Shown here one piece after another: positions 33,453 through 41,381 of a stretch of 50,314 nt of DNA; position 1 is the stretch's first letter; the number at the start of each line of letters is the position of its first letter. The stretch is from contig PWEK01000004.1 of NCBI GenBank assembly GCA_003553445.1, forward strand, positions 1-50,314, given 5' to 3'. The position numbers and the translations under genes were made by a program. This stretch comes from Elusimicrobiota bacterium. Its GTDB lineage: Bacteria; CG03; SLGR01. The notes beneath the pieces are model-generated. The model did not search any database. It worked only from the letters and a program-made list of their open reading frames with translations, and was not told where the DNA came from.

Positions 33453-33674
33453 ATGTGTCTTGCTGTACCCGTAAAAATAGTATCGCTTGATAAAAAGAAA
33501 AAAACGGGTGTGGGGGAAATAGGGGGTCTTAAAAGAGAGGTTCGCCTGGATTTTCTCCCGGATGTTCATCCGGGAGACTATGTGCTTATGCATGCCGGTT
33601 TCGGAATAGAGAAGATAAAAGCCGAAGAAGCTAAAGAAACCCTTGAGCTGCTCAAAGAAATGGAGAGGTTGTGA
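33453..33674 (+). CDS. hypC: Hydrogenase assembly chaperone HypC
   Basis: This 73-residue protein begins MCLAVPVKIV with the essential Cys2, which fixes the ATG at 33453 behind GGAGGA. A longer frame from 33420 overlaps hypF. HypC carries the Fe(CN)2CO group with HypD. The stop overlaps the hypD GTG start. Confidence 0.95.
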   Translation: MCLAVPVKIVSLDKKKKTGVGEIGGLKREVRLDFLPDVHPGDYVLMHAGFGIEKIKAEEAKETLELLKEMERL

Positions 33675-34756
33675 AGTACCTGCGGGAGTTTCAAGACAGC
33701 CGTATTACAAAAAGTCTCAGGGATAAAATTTTCCGCGTATCCGGTGATCTGCCCTTTGCTGTCAGGATAATGGAGGTCTGCGGCACTCATACAATGAATA
33801 TAGGTAAGCACGGTTTAAGAGAAATAATACCTGATAATGTATCTCTCATATCGGGTCCGGGTTGTCCGGTGTGTGTCACCGGGGAAAAGTATATTGATAG
33901 TGCTGTTAATCTTGCTGAAAGGGAGGATGTTATAATTGCCACTTTCGGCGATATGCTCAAGGTTCCCGGCGCTGGCGGCAGAAGCCTGAAAGAATACCCT
34001 TCCGGTAAAGTGTTGACAGTGTACTCTCCTATGGATGCACTGAAGGCAGCAGTTGAAAATCCTTCCAGAAAAGTTGTTTTTCTCGGAGTGGGTTTTGAAA
34101 CGACCGCGCCTCTTGCAGGCAGGGTTGTTCAAGCGGCAAAGGAAGAAGGCCTTGTAAATTTTTTCTGTTTTAGCGCTCACAAGCTTATTCCTCCGGCCTT
34201 GAAGGTGCTCGCCGAGGACGAAGAATCGGATATAAATGGATTTCTACTTCCGGGGCATGTTTCATCGGTTATCGGGGTCAGGGGGTATGATGATTTGAAT
34301 ATAGCAGGAGCTGTTGCCGGTTTTGAACCGGCGGATATACTTATGGGCATACTGGAAATTTTAAAGCAGATACGGGTTCGGGAAAAAAAAGTTAAAAACT
34401 GCTACAGGCGGGCAGTCTCCAGCGAGGGGAACAGCTTTATGAAAGCTGTAATAAAAGATGTTTTTGAGGTTGTTCCCGTTCTTTGGAGAGGGCTGGGAAA
34501 AATACCCTCTAGCGGATTGAAAATAGGAAAGAAATATGAGAAGTACGATGCCCAGAAAATGTTAAATATACCGGATGTCGATTCGCCTGGCGAGACGAAG
34601 AATAATTGCTGTTTATGCGGCGAGGTTCTTAAGGGGAAGATAAGGCCGGATGAATGTTCTCTTTTCGATTCCGTCTGCACCCTGGAAAACCCTTCTGGCC
34701 CGTGCATGGTATCTTCAGAGGGGGCTTGCAGCGCCTATTACAGATATGAAAGATAA
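33671..34756 (+). CDS. hypD: Hydrogenase maturation Fe-S protein HypD
   Basis: This 361-residue protein has the conserved HypD blocks: MEVCGTHTMNIGKHGLREIIP, SGPGCPVCVTG, TFGDMLKVPG, FLGVGFETTAP, LPGHVSSVIG, and C-terminal Fe-S cysteines (NCCLCGEVLKG, SVCTL, PCMVSSEGAC). It assembles the Fe(CN)2CO unit with HypC and HypE. The GTG start overlaps hypC as GTGA. Confidence 0.96.
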   Translation: MKYLREFQDSRITKSLRDKIFRVSGDLPFAVRIMEVCGTHTMNIGKHGLREIIPDNVSLISGPGCPVCVTGEKYIDSAVNLAEREDVIIATFGDMLKVPGAGGRSLKEYPSGKVLTVYSPMDALKAAVENPSRKVVFLGVGFETTAPLAGRVVQAAKEEGLVNFFCFSAHKLIPPALKVLAEDEESDINGFLLPGHVSSVIGVRGYDDLNIAGAVAGFEPADILMGILEILKQIRVREKKVKNCYRRAVSSEGNSFMKAVIKDVFEVVPVLWRGLGKIPSSGLKIGKKYEKYDAQKMLNIPDVDSPGETKNNCCLCGEVLKGKIRPDECSLFDSVCTLENPSGPCMVSSEGACSAYYRYER

Positions 34757-35741
34757 AAAAATAAAAAAAGAACACGGTCTTGGGGGGAAAAAAACAAGGA
34801 GGCTTATAGAAGAGGTCATTTTACCTGCTGTATCAAATAAATATGCCGACAGGATGGATGATTCGGCTAGCCTTCCTTTTAACGCAAAGAAGATGCTTTT
34901 CACAACAGACGGTTATGTTGTATCTCCGGTTTTTTTCCCGGGTGGAGACATAGGGAAACTTGCTGTAAGCGGAACCGTAAATGATATTCTCGCCCAGGGT
35001 GGAGAACCGTTATATATATCCATCGCACTTATAATAGAAGAGGGATTTAAGGTGGAGGATATCAGGAAAATAGCTCTTTCCGCCGGTTCAGAGGCGAAAA
35101 AGGCCCGGGTTGATATTGTCTGCGGTGATATCAAGGTCGTAGAAAAGGGCGGGTGCGACGGTATCTTTGCCGTATCAACCGGGGTAGGCAGAAGTCTTAT
35201 AAATTTTTCAGAGTTTGATGAAGGCGATCATATCATCGTTACTGGCAATGTCGGAGAGCATGGAAGCGCCATATTTGAAGCCAGAAACAGGCTTCTTTCA
35301 GACAGCAGCTCTGTTAAAAGCGATTGTGAATCATTGTCTTCTTTGGTGAAGGTATTGAAAAAAAATGAAGAGAGCATAAAATTTTTACGGGACCCCACAC
35401 GGGGAGGATTGGCTCAGGTCTGTATGGAAATTGCCGCTATTTCAAAATACCGGGTGGTTCTTGAGGAAAAGAAACTTCCCGTATCAAATTGGGTTGAGGG
35501 GCTCTGCTATATTGCGGGACTGGACTACCTTTATCTTGCATGCGAGGGAAGAATGGTGCTGGTTGTTTCGGGAAAAGATGCCCAGAATGTCACCGGAGAA
35601 CTAAAAGAGGCGGGCTTTATTAACTCTTCAGATTTTGCGGTTCTTCAAAAAGGCTCTCCGCAGGCCGTTATAAAAACAAAATCGGGAGGAAGTCGGGTGC
35701 TTGATTCTTCGGAGGTTGCCCAGGTACCCCGAATATGCTGA
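34746..35741 (+). CDS. hypE: Hydrogenase maturation protein HypE
   Basis: The ATG at 34746 gives 331 residues. Blocks typical of HypE are present: DDSASLPF, MLFTTDGYVVSPVFFPGGDIGKLAVSGTVND, RDPTRGGLAQ, and the C-terminal PRIC whose cysteine receives the carbamoyl group and is dehydrated to thiocyanate. This closes the operon; no terminator follows at once, and a repeat-rich untranslated stretch lies downstream. Confidence 0.96.
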   Translation: MKDKKIKKEHGLGGKKTRRLIEEVILPAVSNKYADRMDDSASLPFNAKKMLFTTDGYVVSPVFFPGGDIGKLAVSGTVNDILAQGGEPLYISIALIIEEGFKVEDIRKIALSAGSEAKKARVDIVCGDIKVVEKGGCDGIFAVSTGVGRSLINFSEFDEGDHIIVTGNVGEHGSAIFEARNRLLSDSSSVKSDCESLSSLVKVLKKNEESIKFLRDPTRGGLAQVCMEIAAISKYRVVLEEKKLPVSNWVEGLCYIAGLDYLYLACEGRMVLVVSGKDAQNVTGELKEAGFINSSDFAVLQKGSPQAVIKTKSGGSRVLDSSEVAQVPRIC

Positions 35742-36190
35742 ATTTCACACACTGAACTATGTCCATAAGTGTGCCCTTCAGCGCCATCCCCACCGATACT
35801 ACACACACAGAACTTATACATACTGAAGACATACCTAATCCCTCACTGAAGCAGCCAGCTTTTCAGCGCCATCCCCACCGATACATGCCATAAATACACA
35901 GAACCCGGACATACTGAATACACGCCGAATTCCTCAATGACCACAAACTAAGCTATATACATATACTGGATACATTCCGAATCTCTCGATGAACACAACC
36001 TATACCATATACACACATTGAACCCGGACATACTTTATATTTACCGAATTTCTCAATTTACACAGCTAATACTAGATATATATACTAAATTCATACATGC
36101 CATACACACAAAACTATGTACATAAGTGTGTTCTTCAGCGCCATCTCCACCGATACATGCCATATAAACACAGAACTGATTGTAAGGAAA
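35742..36190. repeat. G-poor noncoding region with two interspersed repeat families
   Basis: About 450 bases without a gene, rich in A, C and T but poor in G on this strand. A 23-base element beginning TTCAGCGCCATC occurs at 35777-35799, 35862-35884 and 36134-36156. The first and third copies share about 22 more upstream bases (from 35755 and 36112); the second and third share about 20 downstream bases (ATGCCATA...ACACAGAAC). A second motif, CCGAATYYCTCRATGA, appears at 35834 (weak), 35925, 35977 and 36044, with GAACCCGGACATACT at 35901 and 36020. Spacing is irregular. It follows hypE, so it may be a long 3' untranslated RNA or a decaying repeat cluster. Confidence 0.75.
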
Positions 36191-36207
36191 GTGAATCTAA
36201 AAAAGGT

Positions 36208-36246
36208 AAATGCCCCTGTTTTTAGGAGGCATTTTTTCATTTTTTT
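36208..36246. terminator. Bidirectional hairpin terminator
   Basis: A stem of AAATGCC plus CCT pairs with AGG and GGCATTT across the loop GTTTTT, with one bulged A (36208-36234). A T-run to 36246 follows on the plus strand. Reversed, it also offers a T-rich tail, so it may end both the hydrogenase operon and the minus-strand initiator tRNA. Confidence 0.75.
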
Positions 36247-36253
36247 ATAAAGT

Positions 36254-36330
<77 letters not shown>

Positions 36331-36446
36331 TCAATTACTTACTATGATAATAAAGAAATTTTTTTATTTGTCAACCCTGCGAAATTTTAGGGGATCTTAA
36401 TATATATAGAGTCGATTTTTTTTTCGTGGCTTTATCGGGGTTGAAT

Positions 36447-36475
36447 TTGACAAAGCTCTTGCAATATGGTAATAA
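36447..36475 (+). promoter_or_regulatory. Promoter of the perR operon
   Basis: TTGACA at 36447-36452 and TAATAA at 36470-36475 are 17 bases apart. AT-rich sequence around the -10 (TAATAATAAT) recalls half of a PerR box, but no full palindrome is visible. The predicted start is only a few bases before the ATG at 36490. Confidence 0.5.
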
Positions 36476-36489
36476 TAATCTTTACTGAT

Positions 36490-36876
36490 ATGAAAATGAC
36501 AAAACAGCGAAAGCATATTATTGAAACATTGAAAGAGGTGGATACACACCCGACAGCTGACAGTGTTTACGAAATGGTAAGGGAAAAACTTCCGAATGTG
36601 AGCATGGGGACGGTGTACAGAAACCTTAAGGTGTTGAGTAAAAACGGCTATATACAGAGGCTGGATACGGTTGGATTACAAAAGCACTATGATGGAAATA
36701 CTGAAAACCACCATCACATTGTTTGTGAAAAATGTGACAGGGTTTCAGATCTGCCGGTTGATATGAGAGTTTATTTTAGTATAAACGAAGAGAAAGTAGA
36801 GGGGTTTAAGGTAACCGGATATAGTTTTATGATGCAGGGAATATGTCCGGAATGCATGAAAGAAAAAGGAGGATAA
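36490..36876 (+). CDS. perR: Fur-family peroxide regulator (PerR-like)
   Basis: This 128-residue protein (from ATG 36490; a start at 36466 would overlap the promoter) has an N-terminal winged helix (TVYRNLKVLSKNGYI) and a C-terminal metal domain. KHYDGNTENHHHIVCEKCDRVSDL contains the Asp and His residues that bind regulatory Fe/Mn in PerR, with the aspartate typical of PerR in RVSDL. Structural zinc ligands are CEKC and CPEC. The following genes for rubrerythrin, superoxide reductase and ferritin are classic PerR targets. An AAGGAGG lies at its end for the next gene. Confidence 0.88.
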   Translation: MKMTKQRKHIIETLKEVDTHPTADSVYEMVREKLPNVSMGTVYRNLKVLSKNGYIQRLDTVGLQKHYDGNTENHHHIVCEKCDRVSDLPVDMRVYFSINEEKVEGFKVTGYSFMMQGICPECMKEKGG

Positions 36877-36880
36877 AAGG

Positions 36881-37453
36881 ATGTCTATTAAGGGAACAAA
36901 AACAGAGAAAAATGTACTAACGGCTTTTGCAGGTGAATCACAGGCCAGAAATCGGTATACCTATTTTAGTTCGAAAGCTAAAAAAGAGGGATACAGACAG
37001 ATTTCTGAAATATTTCAGGAGACGGCGGATCAGGAAAAGGAGCATGCAAAAAGGCTGTTTAAATTTCTTGATGGTGGAGAGGCGCAGATTAGCGCAGATT
37101 TTCCGGCCGGCGTTATAGGTTCAACGGTTGAAAATTTGAAGGCTGCCGCCGATGGAGAAAATCATGAATGGGAGGAGATGTACCCTTCGTTTGCTGATGT
37201 CGCCGAAGAAGAAGGCTTTTCTAAAATAGCTTCTGCCATGAGAGCTATTGCCGTGGCTGAAAAACAGCATGAAAAAAGATACAGAGACCTTGTTTCAAAT
37301 ATTGAAAATGACAGGGTATTTAAAAGAGAAGAAAGCGTTAAATGGAGATGTCTTAATTGCGGGTATGTTCATGAGGGTAAATCAGCCCCGGGTAAGTGTC
37401 CCGCATGTATTCACCCAAGGGCTCATTTTGAGCTTCTCGGTGAGAACTACTAA
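36881..37453 (+). CDS. Rubrerythrin
   Basis: This 190-residue protein has a diiron ferritin-like domain with ligands Glu19, Glu52, His55, Glu93/Glu96, Glu127 and His130. A C-terminal rubredoxin domain follows (CLNCGYVHEGKSAPGKCPAC). It reduces hydrogen peroxide in the cytoplasm of anaerobes. It is four bases after perR, so they share a transcript. Confidence 0.95.
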   Translation: MSIKGTKTEKNVLTAFAGESQARNRYTYFSSKAKKEGYRQISEIFQETADQEKEHAKRLFKFLDGGEAQISADFPAGVIGSTVENLKAAADGENHEWEEMYPSFADVAEEEGFSKIASAMRAIAVAEKQHEKRYRDLVSNIENDRVFKREESVKWRCLNCGYVHEGKSAPGKCPACIHPRAHFELLGENY

Positions 37454-37468
37454 TAAGGGGTAATAAAA

Positions 37469-37858
37469 ATGACAAAATTACTTGAAGTTTATAAGTGCAA
37501 TGTGTGCGGCAATATTGTAGAAGTATTGCATGCCGGGGTTGGAGAACTTGTTTGTTGTGGCGAGTCCATGGAGGCGCTGGAGGAGAAAACAGAAGAACAG
37601 CTTGGTGAAAAACATGTGCCTGTAGTCGAAAATGAAAATGATAAGATCAAGGTTAAAGTTGGAAGTGTTCCCCACCCTATGCAGGAGGATCACTTTATTG
37701 AATGGATACAGGTTATATCCGGAGACACTGTTTTAAGGGAATTTCTTTCTCCCTCTAAGGAACCTCTGGCAAGGTTTAATATTGACAGGAAGAACCTCAA
37801 GACCAGAGAATACTGCAATATTCACGGATTGTGGAAGGGGGATGAAGGTGCTGAGTAA
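37469..37858 (+). CDS. Desulfoferrodoxin (2Fe superoxide reductase)
   Basis: This 129-residue protein has both iron sites. Centre I has CNVC and LVCCGE (Cys10, Cys13, Cys29, Cys30). Centre II has EKHVP, the PHPM histidine, DHFIEW and EYCNIHGLW. It reduces superoxide to peroxide, which rubrerythrin upstream then removes. Confidence 0.95.
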   Translation: MTKLLEVYKCNVCGNIVEVLHAGVGELVCCGESMEALEEKTEEQLGEKHVPVVENENDKIKVKVGSVPHPMQEDHFIEWIQVISGDTVLREFLSPSKEPLARFNIDRKNLKTREYCNIHGLWKGDEGAE

Positions 37859-38393
37859 GAAAATGCAGGAAGCTTTGAACGAGCAGATAAATGCCGAATT
37901 GTATTCATCATATCTTTACTTATCAATGGCGGCTTCTTTAGACATGATTGGAATGGAGGGCTTTTCTCACTGGATGAAGATTCAGGCTCAGGAAGAGGTT
38001 GTTCATGGAATGATGATATATGATTACGTATTGAGAAGGGATGGAGAAGTTAATCTTGATTCTATTGTAAAGCCTGAAAGCGGCTGGAATTCTGCTCTGT
38101 CAATTGCTGAAGCTACATACGAACACGAGCAGAAAGTTACAGAAAAGATTGATGCTCTTGTTAACACTGCAACTGAAGAAAAGGATAACTCAACTTTACA
38201 GTTTCTCCAGTGGTTTGTTGCTGAGCAGGTCGAAGAAGAAGCAAATGCAAGCGATCTTGTAAAAAAATTCAGGCTGGCCGGAGAAGACAAGACAACCCTC
38301 TTTCTTGTAGATACTGATCTTTCAAAAAGACCGGTTCTTTATAACTTTCCGTCTAATGAGAAAGAGAACTCATGTGAACTCGCCAAGACATAG
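37848..38393 (+). CDS. Bacterial non-haem ferritin
   Basis: About 181 residues from a GTG at 37848 (MLSKKMQEALNEQINAELYSSYLYLSMAA); the ATG at 37842 is an alternative. Ferroxidase-site glutamates and His appear in NEQINAELYSSY, QAQEEVVHG, and EQVEEEAN. It stores iron and limits Fenton chemistry. It overlaps the end of the superoxide-reductase gene by 11 bases. Confidence 0.92.
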   Translation: MLSKKMQEALNEQINAELYSSYLYLSMAASLDMIGMEGFSHWMKIQAQEEVVHGMMIYDYVLRRDGEVNLDSIVKPESGWNSALSIAEATYEHEQKVTEKIDALVNTATEEKDNSTLQFLQWFVAEQVEEEANASDLVKKFRLAGEDKTTLFLVDTDLSKRPVLYNFPSNEKENSCELAKT

Positions 38394-38775
38394 AAAAGAA
38401 GGAAGGAAATTTGAAAGGCTTGTTTCTTTATGTGAAAAACTAAGGAGTAAAGACGGATGCATGTGGGATCGAAAACAGAGCCACAGGTCTTTAATCCCCT
38501 GTTTAAAAGAGGAGGCGGGAGAAGTAATAGAAGCCATTGAGAATGAAGATTATAAGAATCTGAAGGAAGAACTGGGTGATTTGATTTACCAGGTGGTTTT
38601 TCATTCAGCGTTGGCTTCGGAAAAAGGGGAGTTCTCAGTTTCTGATGTTCTCGACGGAATTGAAGAAAAACTTATTCGGAGGCATCCTCATGTATTTGGA
38701 GACGCGGAAGTTTCTTCTGTGGATGAGATAATAAAGAACTGGAAGGAAATAAAGAAAAAGGAAAAAAAGCGGTAA
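38356..38775 (+). CDS. MazG-family nucleotide pyrophosphohydrolase
   Basis: This 139-residue single-domain MazG protein has FERLVSLCEKLRSKDGCMWDRKQSHRSLIPCLKEEAGEVIEAIENEDYKNLKEELGDLIYQV, in which EExxE and ExxD are the Mg-binding pair. The family hydrolyses NTPs or damaged dNTPs. The first 38 bases overlap the ferritin gene in another frame; the true start may be a few codons later. It ends shortly before the MshEN gene. Confidence 0.85.
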   Translation: MRKRTHVNSPRHRKEGRKFERLVSLCEKLRSKDGCMWDRKQSHRSLIPCLKEEAGEVIEAIENEDYKNLKEELGDLIYQVVFHSALASEKGEFSVSDVLDGIEEKLIRRHPHVFGDAEVSSVDEIIKNWKEIKKKEKKR

Positions 38776-38793
38776 TATCAGGAATTAAATAAA

Positions 38794-39243
38794 ATGACTG
38801 AGGAAGATAAGAGAAACATCAAAAACAAAAAGCTTGGCGAAATTCTTAAATCACTGGATTTTGTTGATGATGATAAATTAACCGAAATACTCAGAAGACA
38901 GAAGAATACAAATATGAAGCTTGGTGAGGTTTTGAGTTCACTTGGGTGTGTTGATAAAGAGGTGATTCTTTCGCTTGTGGGAAAGCAGTTGGGGTTTCCT
39001 TATTTAAAACTCTCAGAGGCGGAAGACATATCCAAAGAGGTGATAAAGTATATTCCCGAGAAGATTGCCAGAATGCATATGATGATTCCTTTTGATAAAA
39101 AAGGTGATACGCTTAAGGTTGCCATGGCAGAGCCCCAAAATGAAAAGGTGAAAAATGCAATTTCAATCCTGACAAATCTTAAAGTTTCGGCATATATTAC
39201 CACCGAAGAAGAAATCATAGAAGCAATTAATAAAAACTATTGA
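38794..39243 (+). CDS. Stand-alone MshEN (GspE N-terminal-like) domain protein
   Basis: This 149-residue protein is one MshEN-type domain. The twin motif reads KKLGEILKSLDFVDDDKLTEILRRQ followed by MKLGEVLSSLGCVDKE. It then has the T2SSE N-terminal segment (KQLGFPYLKLSE ... IPEKIARMHMMIPFDKKGDTLKVAMAEPQN). In GspE/PilB/MshE this region binds cyclic di-GMP and regulates the ATPase. Here the ATPase part is absent, and a PilB/GspE ATPase is encoded nearby on the other strand. One glycine of the first motif is replaced (SLDFV). It may act as an independent c-di-GMP adaptor; this is inference. Confidence 0.75.
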   Translation: MTEEDKRNIKNKKLGEILKSLDFVDDDKLTEILRRQKNTNMKLGEVLSSLGCVDKEVILSLVGKQLGFPYLKLSEAEDISKEVIKYIPEKIARMHMMIPFDKKGDTLKVAMAEPQNEKVKNAISILTNLKVSAYITTEEEIIEAINKNY

Positions 39244-39245
39244 TT

Positions 39246-40235
39246 TTATTTCCCGGCCTTTTTTTCGAGTTTTGTTATAGAAATATGCTCTTTCATTGAG
39301 AAGAAAATCCCTACTGAAATCAAAAGTACAAGCTGAATAAAATGCACAAGAATTATAAAGCCGAAAGCTTCACTTCTTTCTATTCCAATTAAAGTTGCTG
39401 CGAGAACGCCAAAGTATTCAAAAACGCCTATATGCCCCGGAGATGACGGGATGGAGATTCCTAGAGATATCACTGTTGTTGTGAATATTCCTCCAGCCAG
39501 GGTTATTTCAATTCCCATAGCTTGCCCTACAAAGTAGAATACCGATGCATTTGCGGTCCATGACATTAATGAAAAAAGAAAGGCCATGAACATATACCGG
39601 GGTTTTTTCATTATTTCAAGTCCTGTTATAAAAGAATTTATCAGTTTGGCTAATTTAGATGCTATTTTTTCAGGGAATATTTTCAGGATTTTGCGGACAA
39701 CTTTCATAGTGGTTTTTCTATAAAAGATTAGGCCGTAAAATAAAACTACAAGCACGAAAAAAAGAAATACAACGAGTTGAAATATATTTTCCAGGCGGTC
39801 GGGGAACGGCATGAATAGGAAGGATATGAGAAGAAGAAAAAGCAGTGCGAAGCCATCCATGACCCTCTCAACCGCAATTGTTGCCAGCGAACTGGATTTG
39901 GATATTTTTTCTTTTGTTCCAATAGTATAAGAGCGTATGAATTCGCCGGCTCTCATCGGAAAAATGCTGTTACCAAAAAAGCCGATAAAAACAGAGATCA
40001 GCAGATTGCTGAATTTGCATTTTTTCAGCGGCATAACCAAGTACTTCCACCTGAAAGTTCTTAATGTGAAATCCGCAAAAAACATTATCAGCGCAGGCAG
40101 TATCACAATGTATTGGGTTTCGCGTAGAAGAAGGAGTACACGATTCCATTTAATGTTTCTTAAAGTCAGGATTAAAAATAGCGCGCTGATGCCAATGCCG
40201 GCTAAAAAATACAGGTGCCTTTTTTTTAATATCAT
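39246..40235 (-). CDS. Flippase-like / lysylphosphatidylglycerol-synthase membrane domain protein
   Basis: This 329-residue membrane protein has about eight helices. Conserved signs of the AglD/MprF-N-terminal family are ADFTLRTFRWKYLV, NSIFPMRAGEFIRSY, TIAVERVMDGFALL and SIPSSPGHIGVFEYFG. Members move lipids or lipid-linked sugars across the membrane. It is the last gene of a minus-strand operon, and its ATG overlaps the stop of the GAF-HD gene (TAATG). Confidence 0.85.
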   Translation of the reverse strand: MILKKRHLYFLAGIGISALFLILTLRNIKWNRVLLLLRETQYIVILPALIMFFADFTLRTFRWKYLVMPLKKCKFSNLLISVFIGFFGNSIFPMRAGEFIRSYTIGTKEKISKSSSLATIAVERVMDGFALLFLLLISFLFMPFPDRLENIFQLVVFLFFVLVVLFYGLIFYRKTTMKVVRKILKIFPEKIASKLAKLINSFITGLEIMKKPRYMFMAFLFSLMSWTANASVFYFVGQAMGIEITLAGGIFTTTVISLGISIPSSPGHIGVFEYFGVLAATLIGIERSEAFGFIILVHFIQLVLLISVGIFFSMKEHISITKLEKKAGK

Positions 40236-41380
40236 TATAACATGATCTTTCGGAAGGCCGCTCTTATTTCCGGAGAAAACTTATCAAGGTTTATGCCATC
40301 TCTGTTTATCATGTAGTCTTCAAGGACTGATATTATTTCCGATTCCTTTGTGATTTCGCCTTGAGGAATATTTTCAGGGAACCCTTCTCCATTTCTGTAT
40401 CGGTGGTGATTCCGTATTATTTTAGATAAACTTTTAAATTTTTTTATTCCTTTAACCATTTCAGCTCCTATTATTGGATGAAGCATATATTTCGACTCAT
40501 TATCAAGATGCACATCAATATTTATACCTATCAATTCCGTATTTTCAAGTCCTATGAAACCAATGTCATGAATCATGGCTGCATTCTGGAGCATCTGCTG
40601 TTTTTCTCGGGAGAACCCCAATTCTTTTGCCAGCTGGGGCGCAAGTTTTGCCATTTCCCAGGGATGGCCTTTTGATGTTTTTTCGGGTGAGCTGAGAGCA
40701 TCGCCGCTGATTACAAGAAAATCAAGCATGTTTGAGAAAAGATTCTTTTGCTCTACCTGATACTGTAAATTTTCTATGGTCGCTGCGGCCATCTGTGCGT
40801 ATTGTTCTAAAGTATTCATATCTTCTTCTTTAAAGCCCCCGGTTCTTTTGTTTATAACCTCTGCTACCCCTATAAGCTTATCTTTTATCATCATCGGTGC
40901 GCCTACAATTGACCTGGTTGTGAAACCTGTTGATTTATCTGTTTCCGGCGAAAACCTTTCGTCGGAATACGGGTCGTTTACAATTTCAGGTTTTTGAGAC
41001 TGCGCTATCCACCCCGCAATACCTTCCCCGACCGGAATTTTTAACTTTTTCAGAATGTCTTCTCCAGTAGCTGTTTTAAAATAAAGGTTTTTGCCTGTTT
41101 CGTCCAAAAGCATTATTGAAGAACGCTCGGCGTTAAGAAGGTTTTCTATAGTGCTGCCTATTTTCTGCAACAGCAAATCAATATTGTCAGCGGTTGTTAG
41201 AGACTGCGCCATCTTAAAAAACTCGGTAACATTTTCGTTCTGCCTGACTACGCTTCCGCTTTCTTCTTTTTTTACTTCAAGGTTCTTTTCCGGGGTTTCT
41301 CCATAAATAGAAAAACCGCACCTCGGACAGAACCTGTATTCCGGCAGAAGTATTTTTTTACATCTTTTGCATTTATCCAT
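40235..41380 (-). CDS. Zinc ribbon-GAF-HD (degenerate HD-GYP) signalling protein
   Basis: This 381-residue protein has a zinc ribbon (CKRCKK ... CPRCGFS, residues 4-23), a GAF domain (ERSSIMLLDETGKNLYFKTATGEDI ... KLIGVAEVINK) and an HD domain. The HD pair is MIHDIGFIGLEN, lacking the usual Lys of HDxGK. The later motif reads HHRYRNGEGFPENI, with GFP in place of GYP. Cyclic-di-GMP hydrolysis is therefore uncertain. It lies between a PilB/GspE ATPase and a flippase-like protein on one strand. Confidence 0.78.
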   Translation of the reverse strand: MDKCKRCKKILLPEYRFCPRCGFSIYGETPEKNLEVKKEESGSVVRQNENVTEFFKMAQSLTTADNIDLLLQKIGSTIENLLNAERSSIMLLDETGKNLYFKTATGEDILKKLKIPVGEGIAGWIAQSQKPEIVNDPYSDERFSPETDKSTGFTTRSIVGAPMMIKDKLIGVAEVINKRTGGFKEEDMNTLEQYAQMAAATIENLQYQVEQKNLFSNMLDFLVISGDALSSPEKTSKGHPWEMAKLAPQLAKELGFSREKQQMLQNAAMIHDIGFIGLENTELIGINIDVHLDNESKYMLHPIIGAEMVKGIKKFKSLSKIIRNHHRYRNGEGFPENIPQGEITKESEIISVLEDYMINRDGINLDKFSPEIRAAFRKIML

Positions 41381-41381
41381 T

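Noticed and set aside
35742-36190. CRISPR array
   Set aside because: Repeats are irregularly spaced, diverged and intermixed; there are no uniform spacers and no cas genes.
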